Shown one piece after another: positions 7,101 through 14,420 of a stretch of DNA of 22,723 nt; position 1 is the first letter of the stretch; each line of letters begins with the position of its first letter. The translations under genes and the position numbers were made by a program. Source of the DNA: Aequorivita sp. UBA3180 (GTDB lineage: Bacteria; Bacteroidota; Bacteroidia; Flavobacteriales; Flavobacteriaceae); contig DEXQ01000013.1 in NCBI GenBank assembly GCA_002364215.1, positions 44,587 through 67,309 on the forward strand, given 5' to 3'. The notes beneath the pieces are model-generated. The model searched no databases. It was not told the DNA's origin and was given only the letters and a program-made list of their open reading frames with translations.

Positions 7101-8102
7101 ATGGCCAAAAAGGAAGAACGTGATATTGTAATTTTAAACGAACGGATTGCGCTGGGCGAAAGTCGAACCGTGGATTTCAGCATTGCGAAACTTTACACTT
7201 CCACCAAAATTGAAATTCCTATTATCATTGAACGTTCGAAAATTCCCGGACCCACAGTTTTGATAACTGCCGCCATTCACGGAGACGAAATAAACGGGGT
7301 GGAAATTGTACGCCAACTCATTGCCAGAAAATTGAACAAGCCCAAACGCGGCACCATTATTTGTATTCCTATTTTAAATGTTTTTGGTTTTTTAAATGGC
7401 GACCGTTCATTCCCCGATGGGCGCGACCTCAACAGGGTTTTTCCCGGAACCAAAACGGGTTCGTTGGCAAGTCGTGTTGCCTATCATTTCACCAAAAAGG
7501 TTTTACCCCACGCCGATTATTGTCTTGATTTTCACACCGGCGGAGCAAGCCGTTTCAACGCTGCACAAATTCGCATAAAACCAGGCGACGAAAAATTGTT
7601 GGAACTGGCAAAGGTTTTTAATGCTCCCTTTACGGTATATTCAAATACAATTGAAAAATCATATAGAAACACATGTCAAAAAATGGGCATTCCCGTATTG
7701 CTTTTCGAGGGTGGGAAAAGCCGCGAAAGCAATAAGCACATAGCAAAGGAAGGCGTGGATGGCATATTGCGGGTGCTGGATCATTTAGATATGTTGGGTA
7801 AAAGACATGCAGCACCTGAACCAACTGCTAATACGGTTATTATTGAAAAAAGCAAATGGATCCGCGCATACCGCAGCGGTTTGCTTCACGTAAAAATAGA
7901 CTGTAACAAGCATGTAGAAAAAGGGGAGTTTTTAGCAACAATCACAGACCCATACGGGAAAATGAGGTTTAAGGTTACTTCGCCCAATGAAGGTTATATC
8001 ATTAATGTAAACCAATCGCCGATTGTAAACCAAGGGGATGCCATTTTTCATATTTCAACCGTAAATACCGCAAATACGGAAGACGAGGAAATGGAAGATT
8101 GA
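7101..8102 (+). CDS. Succinylglutamate desuccinylase/aspartoacylase (AstE/AspA) family zinc deacylase
   Basis: A 333-aa member of the AstE/AspA family, zinc hydrolases of the M14 carboxypeptidase superfamily that act on N-acyl amino acids. Zinc ligands are visible: HGDE at 60-63 (His60, Glu63) and His145 in YCLDFHTGG. RDLNRVFPG (108-116) forms the substrate pocket, and Glu203 in LFEGG is the likely catalytic base. After about residue 245 there is a C-terminal beta domain (SGLLHVKI; VTSPNEGYIINVN; VNQGDAIFHI) resembling the barrel-sandwich extension common in COG3608 proteins. It starts 2 bp after rimK, so it is part of that operon. No arginine-succinyltransferase (Ast) genes are present. Together with the neighbouring ligases, this suggests a deacylase or carboxypeptidase-type step on the glutamylated product. 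That role is inference. Confidence 0.88.
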   Translation: MAKKEERDIVILNERIALGESRTVDFSIAKLYTSTKIEIPIIIERSKIPGPTVLITAAIHGDEINGVEIVRQLIARKLNKPKRGTIICIPILNVFGFLNGDRSFPDGRDLNRVFPGTKTGSLASRVAYHFTKKVLPHADYCLDFHTGGASRFNAAQIRIKPGDEKLLELAKVFNAPFTVYSNTIEKSYRNTCQKMGIPVLLFEGGKSRESNKHIAKEGVDGILRVLDHLDMLGKRHAAPEPTANTVIIEKSKWIRAYRSGLLHVKIDCNKHVEKGEFLATITDPYGKMRFKVTSPNEGYIINVNQSPIVNQGDAIFHISTVNTANTEDEEMED

Positions 8103-8119
8103 ACAGGATTTTGGATTGA

Positions 8120-8247
8120 CGATTTACGATTTACGATTTACGATTGATGATTTTAGATTTGGCTTTTCGTGCCGATAACTCGGGAGCGTTCAGGGTGACA
8201 CTATTGGGATTTGGAATTTGGGATTTGGGATTTAAAATTTGGAGTTT
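8120..8247. repeat. Two heptameric tandem repeat tracts
   Basis: Tract one (8120-8147) is CGATTTA three times, then CGATTGA. Tract two (8206-8247) is six 7-bp units: GGGATTT, GGAATTT, GGGATTT, GGGATTT, AAAATTT, GGAGTTT. About 58 bp of unrelated sequence separates them. Both lie between the AspA-like gene and the preferred start of the cyclo-ligase gene. An ORF running through tract two in frame with the cyclo-ligase translates only the repeat and is not considered coding. No function known; low-complexity heptamers of this type recur between genes in Bacteroidota. Confidence 0.8.
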
Positions 8248-8257
8248 CTATATTATT

Positions 8258-8833
8258 ATGGCTGATAAAAAAACGCTTCGTTTGAAATATAAAAAACTTC
8301 GGGAAGAGCTTTCCGAGGAATCCGTTGAAACAATGAGTCTTCAGATTGCGAACCGGGCTTTGAAACTTCCTATTTGGGATAAAACGTATTACCATATTTT
8401 TCTTCCCATTTTGGCAAAAAAAGAAGTGAATACGGAATATCTGCTGCATATTTTACAGGGAAAGGATAAGAGTATCGTCGTTTCAAAGGCCGATTTTAAT
8501 ACTGGGGAAATGAAAAATTTTCTTTTGCAGGAAAATACGGTTTTAAAAACTTCGGAATATGGAATTCCCGAGCCCGTTTCGGGTATAGAAATTTCCCCGG
8601 AAATGATTGAGGTTGTCTTCGTTCCTTTGCTCGTATACGATAAAAGAGGCCATCGCATCGGTTACGGAAAAGGGTTTTACGATCGATTTTTAAAACGGTG
8701 CAATCCGAATGCTGTATTTGTCGGGCTATCCTTTTTTGACCCCGAACCGGAGATTTTCTTTGAAGATTTGGATGTTCCCCTAAATTTTTGCGTTGTTCCA
8801 AAAGAGATATTTGATTTCCAAAATTACCGATGA
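8258..8833 (+). CDS. 5-formyltetrahydrofolate cyclo-ligase
   Basis: Converts 5-formyl-THF to 5,10-methenyl-THF with ATP in the cytoplasm, recycling the inactive folate store. From the ATG at 8258 the protein is 191 aa, the usual family length. An in-frame ATG at 8144 is rejected because its extra 38 residues are translated from the heptamer repeat tract. Family motifs are present: an N-terminal basic helix (KKTLRLKYKKLREEL), FLPILAKKEVNT, the region VVFVPLLVYDKRGHRIGYG and the hallmark GYGKGFYDRFL. The gene converges on lspA. It follows the rimK/aspA cluster on the same strand but is separated from it by about 155 bp of repeats, so I do not think it is functionally part of it. Confidence 0.93.
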   Translation: MADKKTLRLKYKKLREELSEESVETMSLQIANRALKLPIWDKTYYHIFLPILAKKEVNTEYLLHILQGKDKSIVVSKADFNTGEMKNFLLQENTVLKTSEYGIPEPVSGIEISPEMIEVVFVPLLVYDKRGHRIGYGKGFYDRFLKRCNPNAVFVGLSFFDPEPEIFFEDLDVPLNFCVVPKEIFDFQNYR

Positions 8834-8927
8834 TCGTCATAAGTTAAGACAGCGATAACCGAATCAAAAAAAATTATGGAAACAGATTTTGGAAGTGCGA
8901 TTATTTTCTTTTTACCCCAAGTAGCTT

Positions 8928-9536
8928 TTATTCAGTTTCTTTCTTCGGAAATGCCTTTTTATTGAAAAGAAGCAACAAAATAACCCCAATGCTGATGGAG
9001 GAATCCGCCACATTGAAAACTGGGTCGAAGAAGGTAAAATACTCCCCGCCCCAAAAAGGAACCCATTCGGGCAAAGTGCCGCCATATAGTGGAAAATAAA
9101 GCATATCTACTACTTTCCCGTGAAACAAAGTTCCATAACCGCCGTCTTCGGGAAACAAAGTGGCTACTTGATGATGGCTATCATTGAAAATAATACCGTA
9201 AAAAACAGAATCGATAATATTGCCCAAAGCACCCGCAAATATCAAAGCCACACAAAAGATCAGTATGCTTGGCATATTTTTTCGAACGGAATCCCAAAGC
9301 CAATACCCTATTCCCGCAATAGCCACAATTCTAAACAGGGTTAAAAAGAGTTTTCCGTATTCACCAGGAATCTTTGCGCCCCATGCCATTCCTTCGTTTT
9401 CAACGAAAAGAATACGGAACCAATCAAACACTCGAATTTCATCGCCTAAAGCAAAGTGTGTTTTGATATAAAACTTTGAAATCTGATCTATTAATAGAAT
9501 CAGTATAATTATAAGAGTGGCTTTTTTTAGGCTCAT
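8928..9536 (-). CDS. lspA: Lipoprotein signal peptidase (signal peptidase II)
   Basis: An inner-membrane aspartic protease that removes the signal peptide from diacylglyceryl-modified prolipoproteins. At 202 aa it is longer than the ~165-aa E. coli enzyme because of a loop around residues 118-170 (HHQVATLFPEDGG to GGEYFTFFDP), which I associate with the Bacteroidota form. Four hydrophobic segments are visible (about 5-21, 62-82, 88-106, 180-192). The catalytic aspartates are Asp109 in GALGNIIDS and Asp178 in FNVADSSISIG, and the first helix has DQISKFYIK. It lies downstream of a DUF4097-like gene in the ileS-dksA neighbourhood and has its own TATTTTTG promoter box. The C-terminus is a short basic tail. 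Confidence 0.96.
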   Translation of the reverse strand: MSLKKATLIIILILLIDQISKFYIKTHFALGDEIRVFDWFRILFVENEGMAWGAKIPGEYGKLFLTLFRIVAIAGIGYWLWDSVRKNMPSILIFCVALIFAGALGNIIDSVFYGIIFNDSHHQVATLFPEDGGYGTLFHGKVVDMLYFPLYGGTLPEWVPFWGGEYFTFFDPVFNVADSSISIGVILLLLFNKKAFPKKETE

Positions 9537-9605
9537 AAGGTTTTTTCTTTCGCTTTAGCGTTGCAATGCGAGGGCTCTCCGTAACTAAAGCTTCAAAGAG
9601 CGCTG

Positions 9606-9613
9606 CAAAAATA
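9606..9613 (-). promoter_or_regulatory. Putative -7 box of the lspA promoter
   Basis: Minus strand TATTTTTG matches TAnnTTTG. It lies about 70 bp upstream of the lspA ATG and just past the stop of the preceding gene. The intervening leader contains the complementary 7-mers GCTTTAG and CTAAAGC about 30 bp apart, which could form a loose hairpin. No clear -33 element is seen. Confidence 0.35.
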
Positions 9614-9619
9614 GCAATA

Positions 9620-10249
9620 TTATTTGGTTTGCAGCAGCCTTATATTACCATTGACGCTTTCGGCTTGAACCGTAAATTTTCCGCGTTTGGGAAGCATATT
9701 TTCAACGGTTCCATTTATTGAAATGGCAATACCCGAGACACCGCTTTCAGCAACAACATTTATATTGCCATCTTTAGTTTTTAAATGGGCATTTCCTGAA
9801 AAATTTCTCAATTCACAATTGGAGTTTTCTATGGAAACAGCAAGTGCTTTAAAGTTTCCGTTTGCAAAAATGGAAGCCAACTTAGACTTGACCTCAACTG
9901 AAATTGTATTTGGAACAATCAACACTATTTCAACCGCCAATACTTTATGGGCAGCGAGTTTATCGTCTTCCAAAAACACGAAAGGGGAAAAGCCTGTCTT
10001 TAAAGAAAGTTTATTATTCTTTAAATTTTCCTCTATAATTACATCCTCGGAATGTTCTCCGGAAATATGCACGGAAAGCTTGATTTCTTTTTCTTCGGAA
10101 GAATGAATCGTAATTTTAAAAATGGCATCGTCTACAATGGAAAGTGCTTTTATTCCATCCGAAGAGAATTCTTTGTGAATGGTTTTTTGGGCCACGGAAG
10201 ATTTCAATCCGAGGAAGACTATAGCGATTATGAAGAATATTTGGCGCAT
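9620..10249 (-). CDS. Secreted DUF4097-like beta-strand-rich protein
   Basis: A 209-aa protein with a signal peptide (MRQIFFIIAIVFLGLKSSVAQ) followed by a beta-rich body of short strands ending in repeated Asn/Gly/Ser turns (SIFANGNFKAL, ENSNCELRNFSGN, LKTKDGNINVVAES, ISINGTVENM, AESVNGNIRLLQ). This rung-like pattern resembles the DUF4097/GIN-type putative adhesin families, whose biochemical role is unsettled. The location is inferred to be periplasm or cell surface; there is no lipobox cysteine. It sits between dksA and lspA on the same strand. A terminator and two repeat-like sequences separate it from dksA, so it probably has its own promoter, and it seems to have been inserted into an otherwise conserved ileS-dksA-lspA order. 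Confidence 0.7.
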   Translation of the reverse strand: MRQIFFIIAIVFLGLKSSVAQKTIHKEFSSDGIKALSIVDDAIFKITIHSSEEKEIKLSVHISGEHSEDVIIEENLKNNKLSLKTGFSPFVFLEDDKLAAHKVLAVEIVLIVPNTISVEVKSKLASIFANGNFKALAVSIENSNCELRNFSGNAHLKTKDGNINVVAESGVSGIAISINGTVENMLPKRGKFTVQAESVNGNIRLLQTK

Positions 10250-10255
10250 AATTTA

Positions 10256-10300
10256 ACCACAAAGGTTGCAAAGAATTTCACTAAGAACACAAAGAATTTG
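10256..10300. repeat. CTTTG(TG)-type imperfect repeat upstream of the DUF4097-like gene
   Basis: On the minus strand the sequence holds four CTTTG-type pieces at short intervals (TTCTTTGTG, ATTCTTTGC, ACCTTTGTGG), ending 6 bp before the ATG of the secreted DUF4097-like protein. On the plus strand it reads ACCACAAAGG, then AAAGAATTTCAC and ACACAAAGAATTTG. The pattern resembles a dispersed intergenic repeat that I recall from Bacteroidota genomes. It forms most of the 5' flank of that gene. Confidence 0.5.
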
Positions 10301-10307
10301 ATACAAT

Positions 10308-10335
10308 AAAAAAGCCCCGAAAAATTTTCAGGGCT
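10308..10335 (-). terminator. Rho-independent terminator of the ileS-dksA unit
   Basis: On the minus strand an AGCCC/GGGGCT-closed hairpin with an inner AAAA/TTTT stretch (10313-10335) is followed directly by six T (10308-10313). It lies about 55 bp after the dksA stop and so would end the ileS-dksA transcript before the DUF4097-like gene. Confidence 0.8.
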
Positions 10336-10356
10336 ATAATAATTTTAAGAATTAAT

Positions 10357-10388
10357 CCTTTTCCCTTTGGGAAGGGCTGGGGATGGGC
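10357..10388. repeat. GC-rich CCCTTTGGGAAGGG element after dksA
   Basis: The stretch CCTTTTCCCTTTGGGAAGGG followed by CTGGGGATGGGC is much richer in G and C than its surroundings and can fold as TTCCC/GGGAA. It runs up to the dksA stop codon and is followed by the terminator. It resembles small dispersed intergenic elements of Bacteroidota, but only one copy is in this window. Confidence 0.4.
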
Positions 10389-10772
10389 CTATTTCTGCAA
10401 ATTCTTTGCCTCGATGCTCAAGGTAGCGTGTGGAACAAGCTTTAAACGCTCTTTGTTTATCAACTTTCCAGTAACGCGGCAAACTCCATAAGTTTTATTT
10501 TCAATGCGTACTAAAGCATTTTTAAGATCGCGAATAAACTTTTCCTGACGAATTGCCAACTGCGAATTGGCTTCTTTACTCATCACTTCACTACCCTCAT
10601 CAAAAGCCTTGAAAGTAGGAGAGGTATCATCGGTACCATTATTACTGTCGTTTTTGTATGAACTTTTTATAAGCTCCAACTGCTCGGTTGCTTTCTTGAT
10701 TTTATCGTTCAAAATTGCTCTAAATTCTTCCAGCTCGGCATCGGAATATCTGGTTCTTTCTGTATCTGTCAT
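10389..10772 (-). CDS. DksA/TraR family transcriptional regulator without zinc ligands
   Basis: DksA-type proteins enter the RNA polymerase secondary channel and, with ppGpp, adjust rRNA and amino-acid promoters. This 127-aa protein has the family's acidic coiled-coil body (residues about 10-40 and 60-92) and a C-terminal globular part (YGVCRVTGKLI to HATLSIEAKNL). The four-cysteine zinc finger is reduced to one Cys: the pattern is C98-x2-T101-x17-S119-x2-A122, keeping the exact spacing of the zinc finger but not its ligands. This resembles the zinc-independent DksA2 type known from Pseudomonas. Its ATG is 3 bp after the ileS stop, so it is expressed from the ileS transcript, and a terminator follows it. 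Confidence 0.9.
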   Translation of the reverse strand: MTDTERTRYSDAELEEFRAILNDKIKKATEQLELIKSSYKNDSNNGTDDTSPTFKAFDEGSEVMSKEANSQLAIRQEKFIRDLKNALVRIENKTYGVCRVTGKLINKERLKLVPHATLSIEAKNLQK

Positions 10773-10775
10773 AAT

Positions 10776-13700
10776 CTAATGTTTTTTAATGCTTATACGT
10801 GTTTCTATATCGTCAAACGCAATTTCTGTTCCTTTATCAATTTGTGGCTGAAATTGCAAAATTTCCGTTAATGTCTCTTCTTTTATATACTTCAGGTTTT
10901 GGTTTACCGCCTCCGTCAGTTTTTCATTTTCCTCAAGGGTAACCTCAATCCTGTCTGTCACTTCAAAACCGCTGTCTTTTCTTAGGTTTTGTATCCTGTT
11001 TACCAATTCACGGGATATCCCTTCATTTCGCAACGCTGGGGTTATGGTAACATCCAGTGCCACAGTAACTCCATCTGCATTTGCAACCAGCCAGCCCTCA
11101 ATATCCTGCGAGCTTATGATTACATCAGCGAGCGCCAAAATAGTATTTTTTTCGTTAATAAAAACTGATATTTCCCCATCTTTTTCCAAAGTGGCAATTT
11201 GTTTTTGGTCAAAGGCTGAAATGGCTGCCGCCACGGCTTTCATATCCTTTCCAAAACGGGGGCCCAAAGCTTTAAAATCTGGCTTTATCTGCTTTACCAG
11301 CATGCCCGAACCTTCATCTATCAGTTCTATTTCCTTTACGTTTACTTCACTTTTTATCAATTCTGAAACCGCCAGTATTTCTTCTTTTTCAGAAACTTCC
11401 AAAACAGGAATCATAATTTTTTGAAGTGGCTGGCGCACTTTTATCTTCTCTCTTTGTCGTAACGAAAGCACCAAGGAGGATATTGTTTGCGCTTTCTGCA
11501 TTTTGTGTTCCAACTTTTTATCAATGAACGAAACGTCTGCCTTTGGAAAATCGGTTAAATGTACCGATTCCATACCTTCTTTTGAAGTTCCGGACGTTAA
11601 GTCCTTATAGAGTCGATCCATAAAGAACGGAGCTACGGGAGCGCCAAGCTTTGCAACGGTTTCCAAACAAGTATACAGTACTTGGTAAGCAGAAATTTTA
11701 TCGTCGTTATTAGTGCTTTTCCAATACCTTCTTCTACTTAAACGAACAAACCAGTTGCTCAAATTTTCCTGTACAAATTCTGAAATTGCACGCGTAGCCT
11801 TGGTAGGTTCATAATCTGCGTAATAGTCATCTACTTTTTGGATGAGCGTGTGCAATTCTGAAAGTATCCAACGGTCAATCTCCGGACGTTTTTCCAGCGG
11901 AAGGTCTTTTTCAATATACTCAAAATTATCGAGATTGGCGTAAAGGCTGAAAAAACTATAGGTATTGTATAGTGTTCCGAAGAATTTATTGCGCACTTCT
12001 GAAATTCCGTCTTGGTCAAATTTTAGGTTATCCCACGGATTGGCGTTACTAATCATATACCAGCGCGTAGCATCGGGACCGAAAACGTCCAAGGTTTCAA
12101 AAGGATCTACGGCATTGCCGAGACGCTTGCTCATTTTCTGTCCGTTTTTGTCCAAAACAAGTCCGTTGGAAACTACGTTTTTATAGGCAACGTCGTCAAA
12201 AATCATGGTGGCTATTGCATGCAAAGTATAAAACCAACCACGGGTTTGATCAACTCCTTCAGCTATAAAATCTGCTTTTCTCCAAGTGTTTTCAACCTTT
12301 TCCTTGTTTTCGAAAGGATAATGCCACTGCGCGTAGGGCATGCTTCCGCTGTCAAACCAAACGTCTATCAGGTCGGCTTCGCGCTTCATGGGTTTTCCAA
12401 GTGGGGAAACGAGCGTTATGCCATCCACTATGTTTTTATGTAGATCAACTTTTGAATAATTTTCTTCGGAAAAATCGTTTGCTTTGAAACCTTCAAAAAT
12501 ATCTTTTTCCATGAATCCAGCTGTAACAGCTTTCTGCATTTCGGCTTTCAATTCTTCCACAGAACCGATGATTATTTCTTCCTTTCCATCATCCGTTCTC
12601 CAAATCGGCAACGGAATTCCCCAATAGCGCGAACGCGAAAGGTTCCAATCATTTGCGTTTGCAAGCCAGTTTCCAAATCTTCCTTCGCCGGTTGCTTTGG
12701 GTTTCCAGTTTATTTCTTTGTTGAGCTCGAACATTCTATCACGGAAATCTGTAACCTTTATAAACCAAGAATCAAGTGGATAGTATAAAATTGGTTTATC
12801 GGTACGCCAGCAGTTTGGATAGCTGTGTAAATATTTTTCAACTTTAAAGGCTTTGTTTTCGGTCTTCAGTTTTATTGCGATTTCAACATCAACTGATTTC
12901 TCGGGCACTTCGGCATCATCGTAATACTCGTTCTTTACATATTTGCCTGCAAGCTCCTTCATTTCGGGACGGAATTTTCCTTGCAAATCCACAAGTGGAA
13001 CCAGATTTCCATTTTCGTCTTTTACCAGCATTGGCGGCACTTCCGGCGTCGCTTCTTTTGCAACCTTGGCATCATCGGCACCAAAGGTTGGCGCGGTGTG
13101 AACGATTCCCGTTCCGTCTTCTGTAGTAACAAAATCGCCCGCAATTACTCTGAATGCGTTTTCAGGATTGTCGTGCGGCTTTGCATAATCCAAAAGCTGT
13201 TCGTATCGAATTCCGACTAAATCGGCACCTTTAAATTCTTTCGCAATAAAATAGGGGATTACCTTATCGCCCTGTTTATATGATTCCAGGATTTCCTCAT
13301 TTGGTTTTTCCTCATAATTCTTTGCGAATTGGCTTGCAACCAAACTCTTCGCCAAAATCACATTTATGGGTTGAAAGGTATATTGGTTAAATGTTTTCAC
13401 TAAAACGTAATCAATCTTTGGACCTACCGTTAACGCTGTATTACTGGGCAGCGTCCAAGGTGTGGTAGTCCAAGCCAAAAACCAAATATTGTTTGACTCT
13501 ACACCTAAAAAATCTGGCAAAGTTTCGGCCATTGCCTTAAACTGGGCAACCACTGTTGTGTCTGTAATATCTTGATAGGTTCCCGGCTGGTTAAGCTCGT
13601 GAGAGCTTAAACCTGTACCAGCTTTTGGGGAATACGGCTGAATAGTGTAACCTTTATAAATTAAATTCTTATTGTAAATTTCCTTTAGAAGCCACCAAAC

Positions 13701-14180
13701 GGTTTCCATATATTTTGGCTCGTAGGTAACGTATGGATCGCTCATATCTACCCAATAGCCGTATTTTTCGGTAACTTTGTTCCACACGTCTGTGTAACGC
13801 ATCACGGCTTTTTTACAGGCCGCATTATAATCTTCCACCGAAATTTTCTTGCCAATATCTTCCTTTGTAATTCCAAGTTCTTTCTCAACGCCCAATTCAA
13901 TAGGCAAACCATGCGTATCCCAGCCTGCTTTCCTGTCAACTTTAAACCCTTTTTGGGTTTTGTAACGACAAAAGATATCCTTAATGGCACGTGCCATTAC
14001 GTGATGGATTCCCGGAAGACCATTTGCAGACGGCGGCCCTTCAAAAAATACAAATGGTTTCGCTCCTTCGCGAATGGAAATACTCTGCTCAAAGATGTTT
14101 TCTTCTTTCCAAAAATCGAGTACTTCTTCCGCCAGTTTAGGGAGGTCTAGCCCTTTGTATTCTTTAAATTTCTTGCTCAT
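10776..14180 (-). CDS. ileS: Isoleucyl-tRNA synthetase (type 2, GXHH signature)
   Basis: Charges tRNA-Ile with isoleucine in the cytoplasm. The ATG at 14180 gives 1134 aa (MSKKFKEYKGLDL), typical of the longer, eukaryote-like IleRS2. A further in-frame ATG at 14234 is rejected because the likely -7 promoter box (14206-14213) lies inside that extension. The Rossmann-fold signature is GLPGIHH: residues 57-60 are Gly-Ile-His-His, i.e. GXHH instead of HXGH. The CP1 editing domain has the WTTTPWTLPSNTAL motif; the WFDSGSMP and RGWFYTLH motifs are present; KMSKR is at 682-686 (12123-12137). The long C-terminal region past about residue 850 is the anticodon-binding domain plus the extended tail of type 2. 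It is followed by dksA after 3 bp. The altered signature is discussed in the findings. Confidence 0.97.
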   Translation of the reverse strand: MSKKFKEYKGLDLPKLAEEVLDFWKEENIFEQSISIREGAKPFVFFEGPPSANGLPGIHHVMARAIKDIFCRYKTQKGFKVDRKAGWDTHGLPIELGVEKELGITKEDIGKKISVEDYNAACKKAVMRYTDVWNKVTEKYGYWVDMSDPYVTYEPKYMETVWWLLKEIYNKNLIYKGYTIQPYSPKAGTGLSSHELNQPGTYQDITDTTVVAQFKAMAETLPDFLGVESNNIWFLAWTTTPWTLPSNTALTVGPKIDYVLVKTFNQYTFQPINVILAKSLVASQFAKNYEEKPNEEILESYKQGDKVIPYFIAKEFKGADLVGIRYEQLLDYAKPHDNPENAFRVIAGDFVTTEDGTGIVHTAPTFGADDAKVAKEATPEVPPMLVKDENGNLVPLVDLQGKFRPEMKELAGKYVKNEYYDDAEVPEKSVDVEIAIKLKTENKAFKVEKYLHSYPNCWRTDKPILYYPLDSWFIKVTDFRDRMFELNKEINWKPKATGEGRFGNWLANANDWNLSRSRYWGIPLPIWRTDDGKEEIIIGSVEELKAEMQKAVTAGFMEKDIFEGFKANDFSEENYSKVDLHKNIVDGITLVSPLGKPMKREADLIDVWFDSGSMPYAQWHYPFENKEKVENTWRKADFIAEGVDQTRGWFYTLHAIATMIFDDVAYKNVVSNGLVLDKNGQKMSKRLGNAVDPFETLDVFGPDATRWYMISNANPWDNLKFDQDGISEVRNKFFGTLYNTYSFFSLYANLDNFEYIEKDLPLEKRPEIDRWILSELHTLIQKVDDYYADYEPTKATRAISEFVQENLSNWFVRLSRRRYWKSTNNDDKISAYQVLYTCLETVAKLGAPVAPFFMDRLYKDLTSGTSKEGMESVHLTDFPKADVSFIDKKLEHKMQKAQTISSLVLSLRQREKIKVRQPLQKIMIPVLEVSEKEEILAVSELIKSEVNVKEIELIDEGSGMLVKQIKPDFKALGPRFGKDMKAVAAAISAFDQKQIATLEKDGEISVFINEKNTILALADVIISSQDIEGWLVANADGVTVALDVTITPALRNEGISRELVNRIQNLRKDSGFEVTDRIEVTLEENEKLTEAVNQNLKYIKEETLTEILQFQPQIDKGTEIAFDDIETRISIKKH

Positions 14181-14205
14181 AATGTGGGTGTTGCAATAAA
14201 GTTTG

Positions 14206-14213
14206 CAAAAGTA
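14206..14213 (-). promoter_or_regulatory. Putative -7 box of the ileS promoter
   Basis: Minus strand TACTTTTG matches TAnnTTTG, about 25 bp upstream of the ileS ATG at 14180. It supports that ATG over the longer reading from 14234. A convincing -33 TTG at 19-21 bp spacing is not visible. Confidence 0.45.
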
Positions 14214-14347
14214 AACAATTTTGAAGAAATGCATGTTGATTTTCCAAAGAGAAAGAAGCCTATATTATTTGAATTAATAACAGGTTTGAATATAAATTAT
14301 CTAAATATGTAAATTATTTTTAAGGGTTTTATTCTAAATAAGGTTCA

Positions 14348-14355
14348 TAATTTTG
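14348..14355 (+). promoter_or_regulatory. Putative -7 box of the dsbD promoter
   Basis: Plus strand TAATTTTG matches TAnnTTTG in the 240-bp AT-rich divergent region between ileS and dsbD, 65 bp before the dsbD ATG. The -33 element is unclear. The rest of this divergent region shows nothing else I can name. Confidence 0.35.
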
Positions 14356-14420
14356 AATACTCCATTTTTTCCCCCAAATTTGAAGTCTTTTTAAAGCTTT
14401 CTCAATAATACAGTTAACTA

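Noticed and set aside
7101..8102. Arginine succinyltransferase (AstE) catabolic role for the AspA-like gene
   Set aside because: No other ast genes are present and the gene is fused by spacing to rimK/rimB, so AstE proper is unlikely.
8144..8257. N-terminal extension of the 5-formyltetrahydrofolate cyclo-ligase
   Set aside because: The 38 extra residues are translated from heptamer repeats; the protein from 8258 has the normal family length and N-terminus.
8834..8927. Bidirectional terminator between the convergent cyclo-ligase and lspA genes
   Set aside because: There is a run of eight A and scattered T-runs, but I could not find a convincing stem.
14181..14234. 18-residue extension of IleRS
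   Set aside because: It contains the probable -7 promoter box, and the conserved family start is at 14180.
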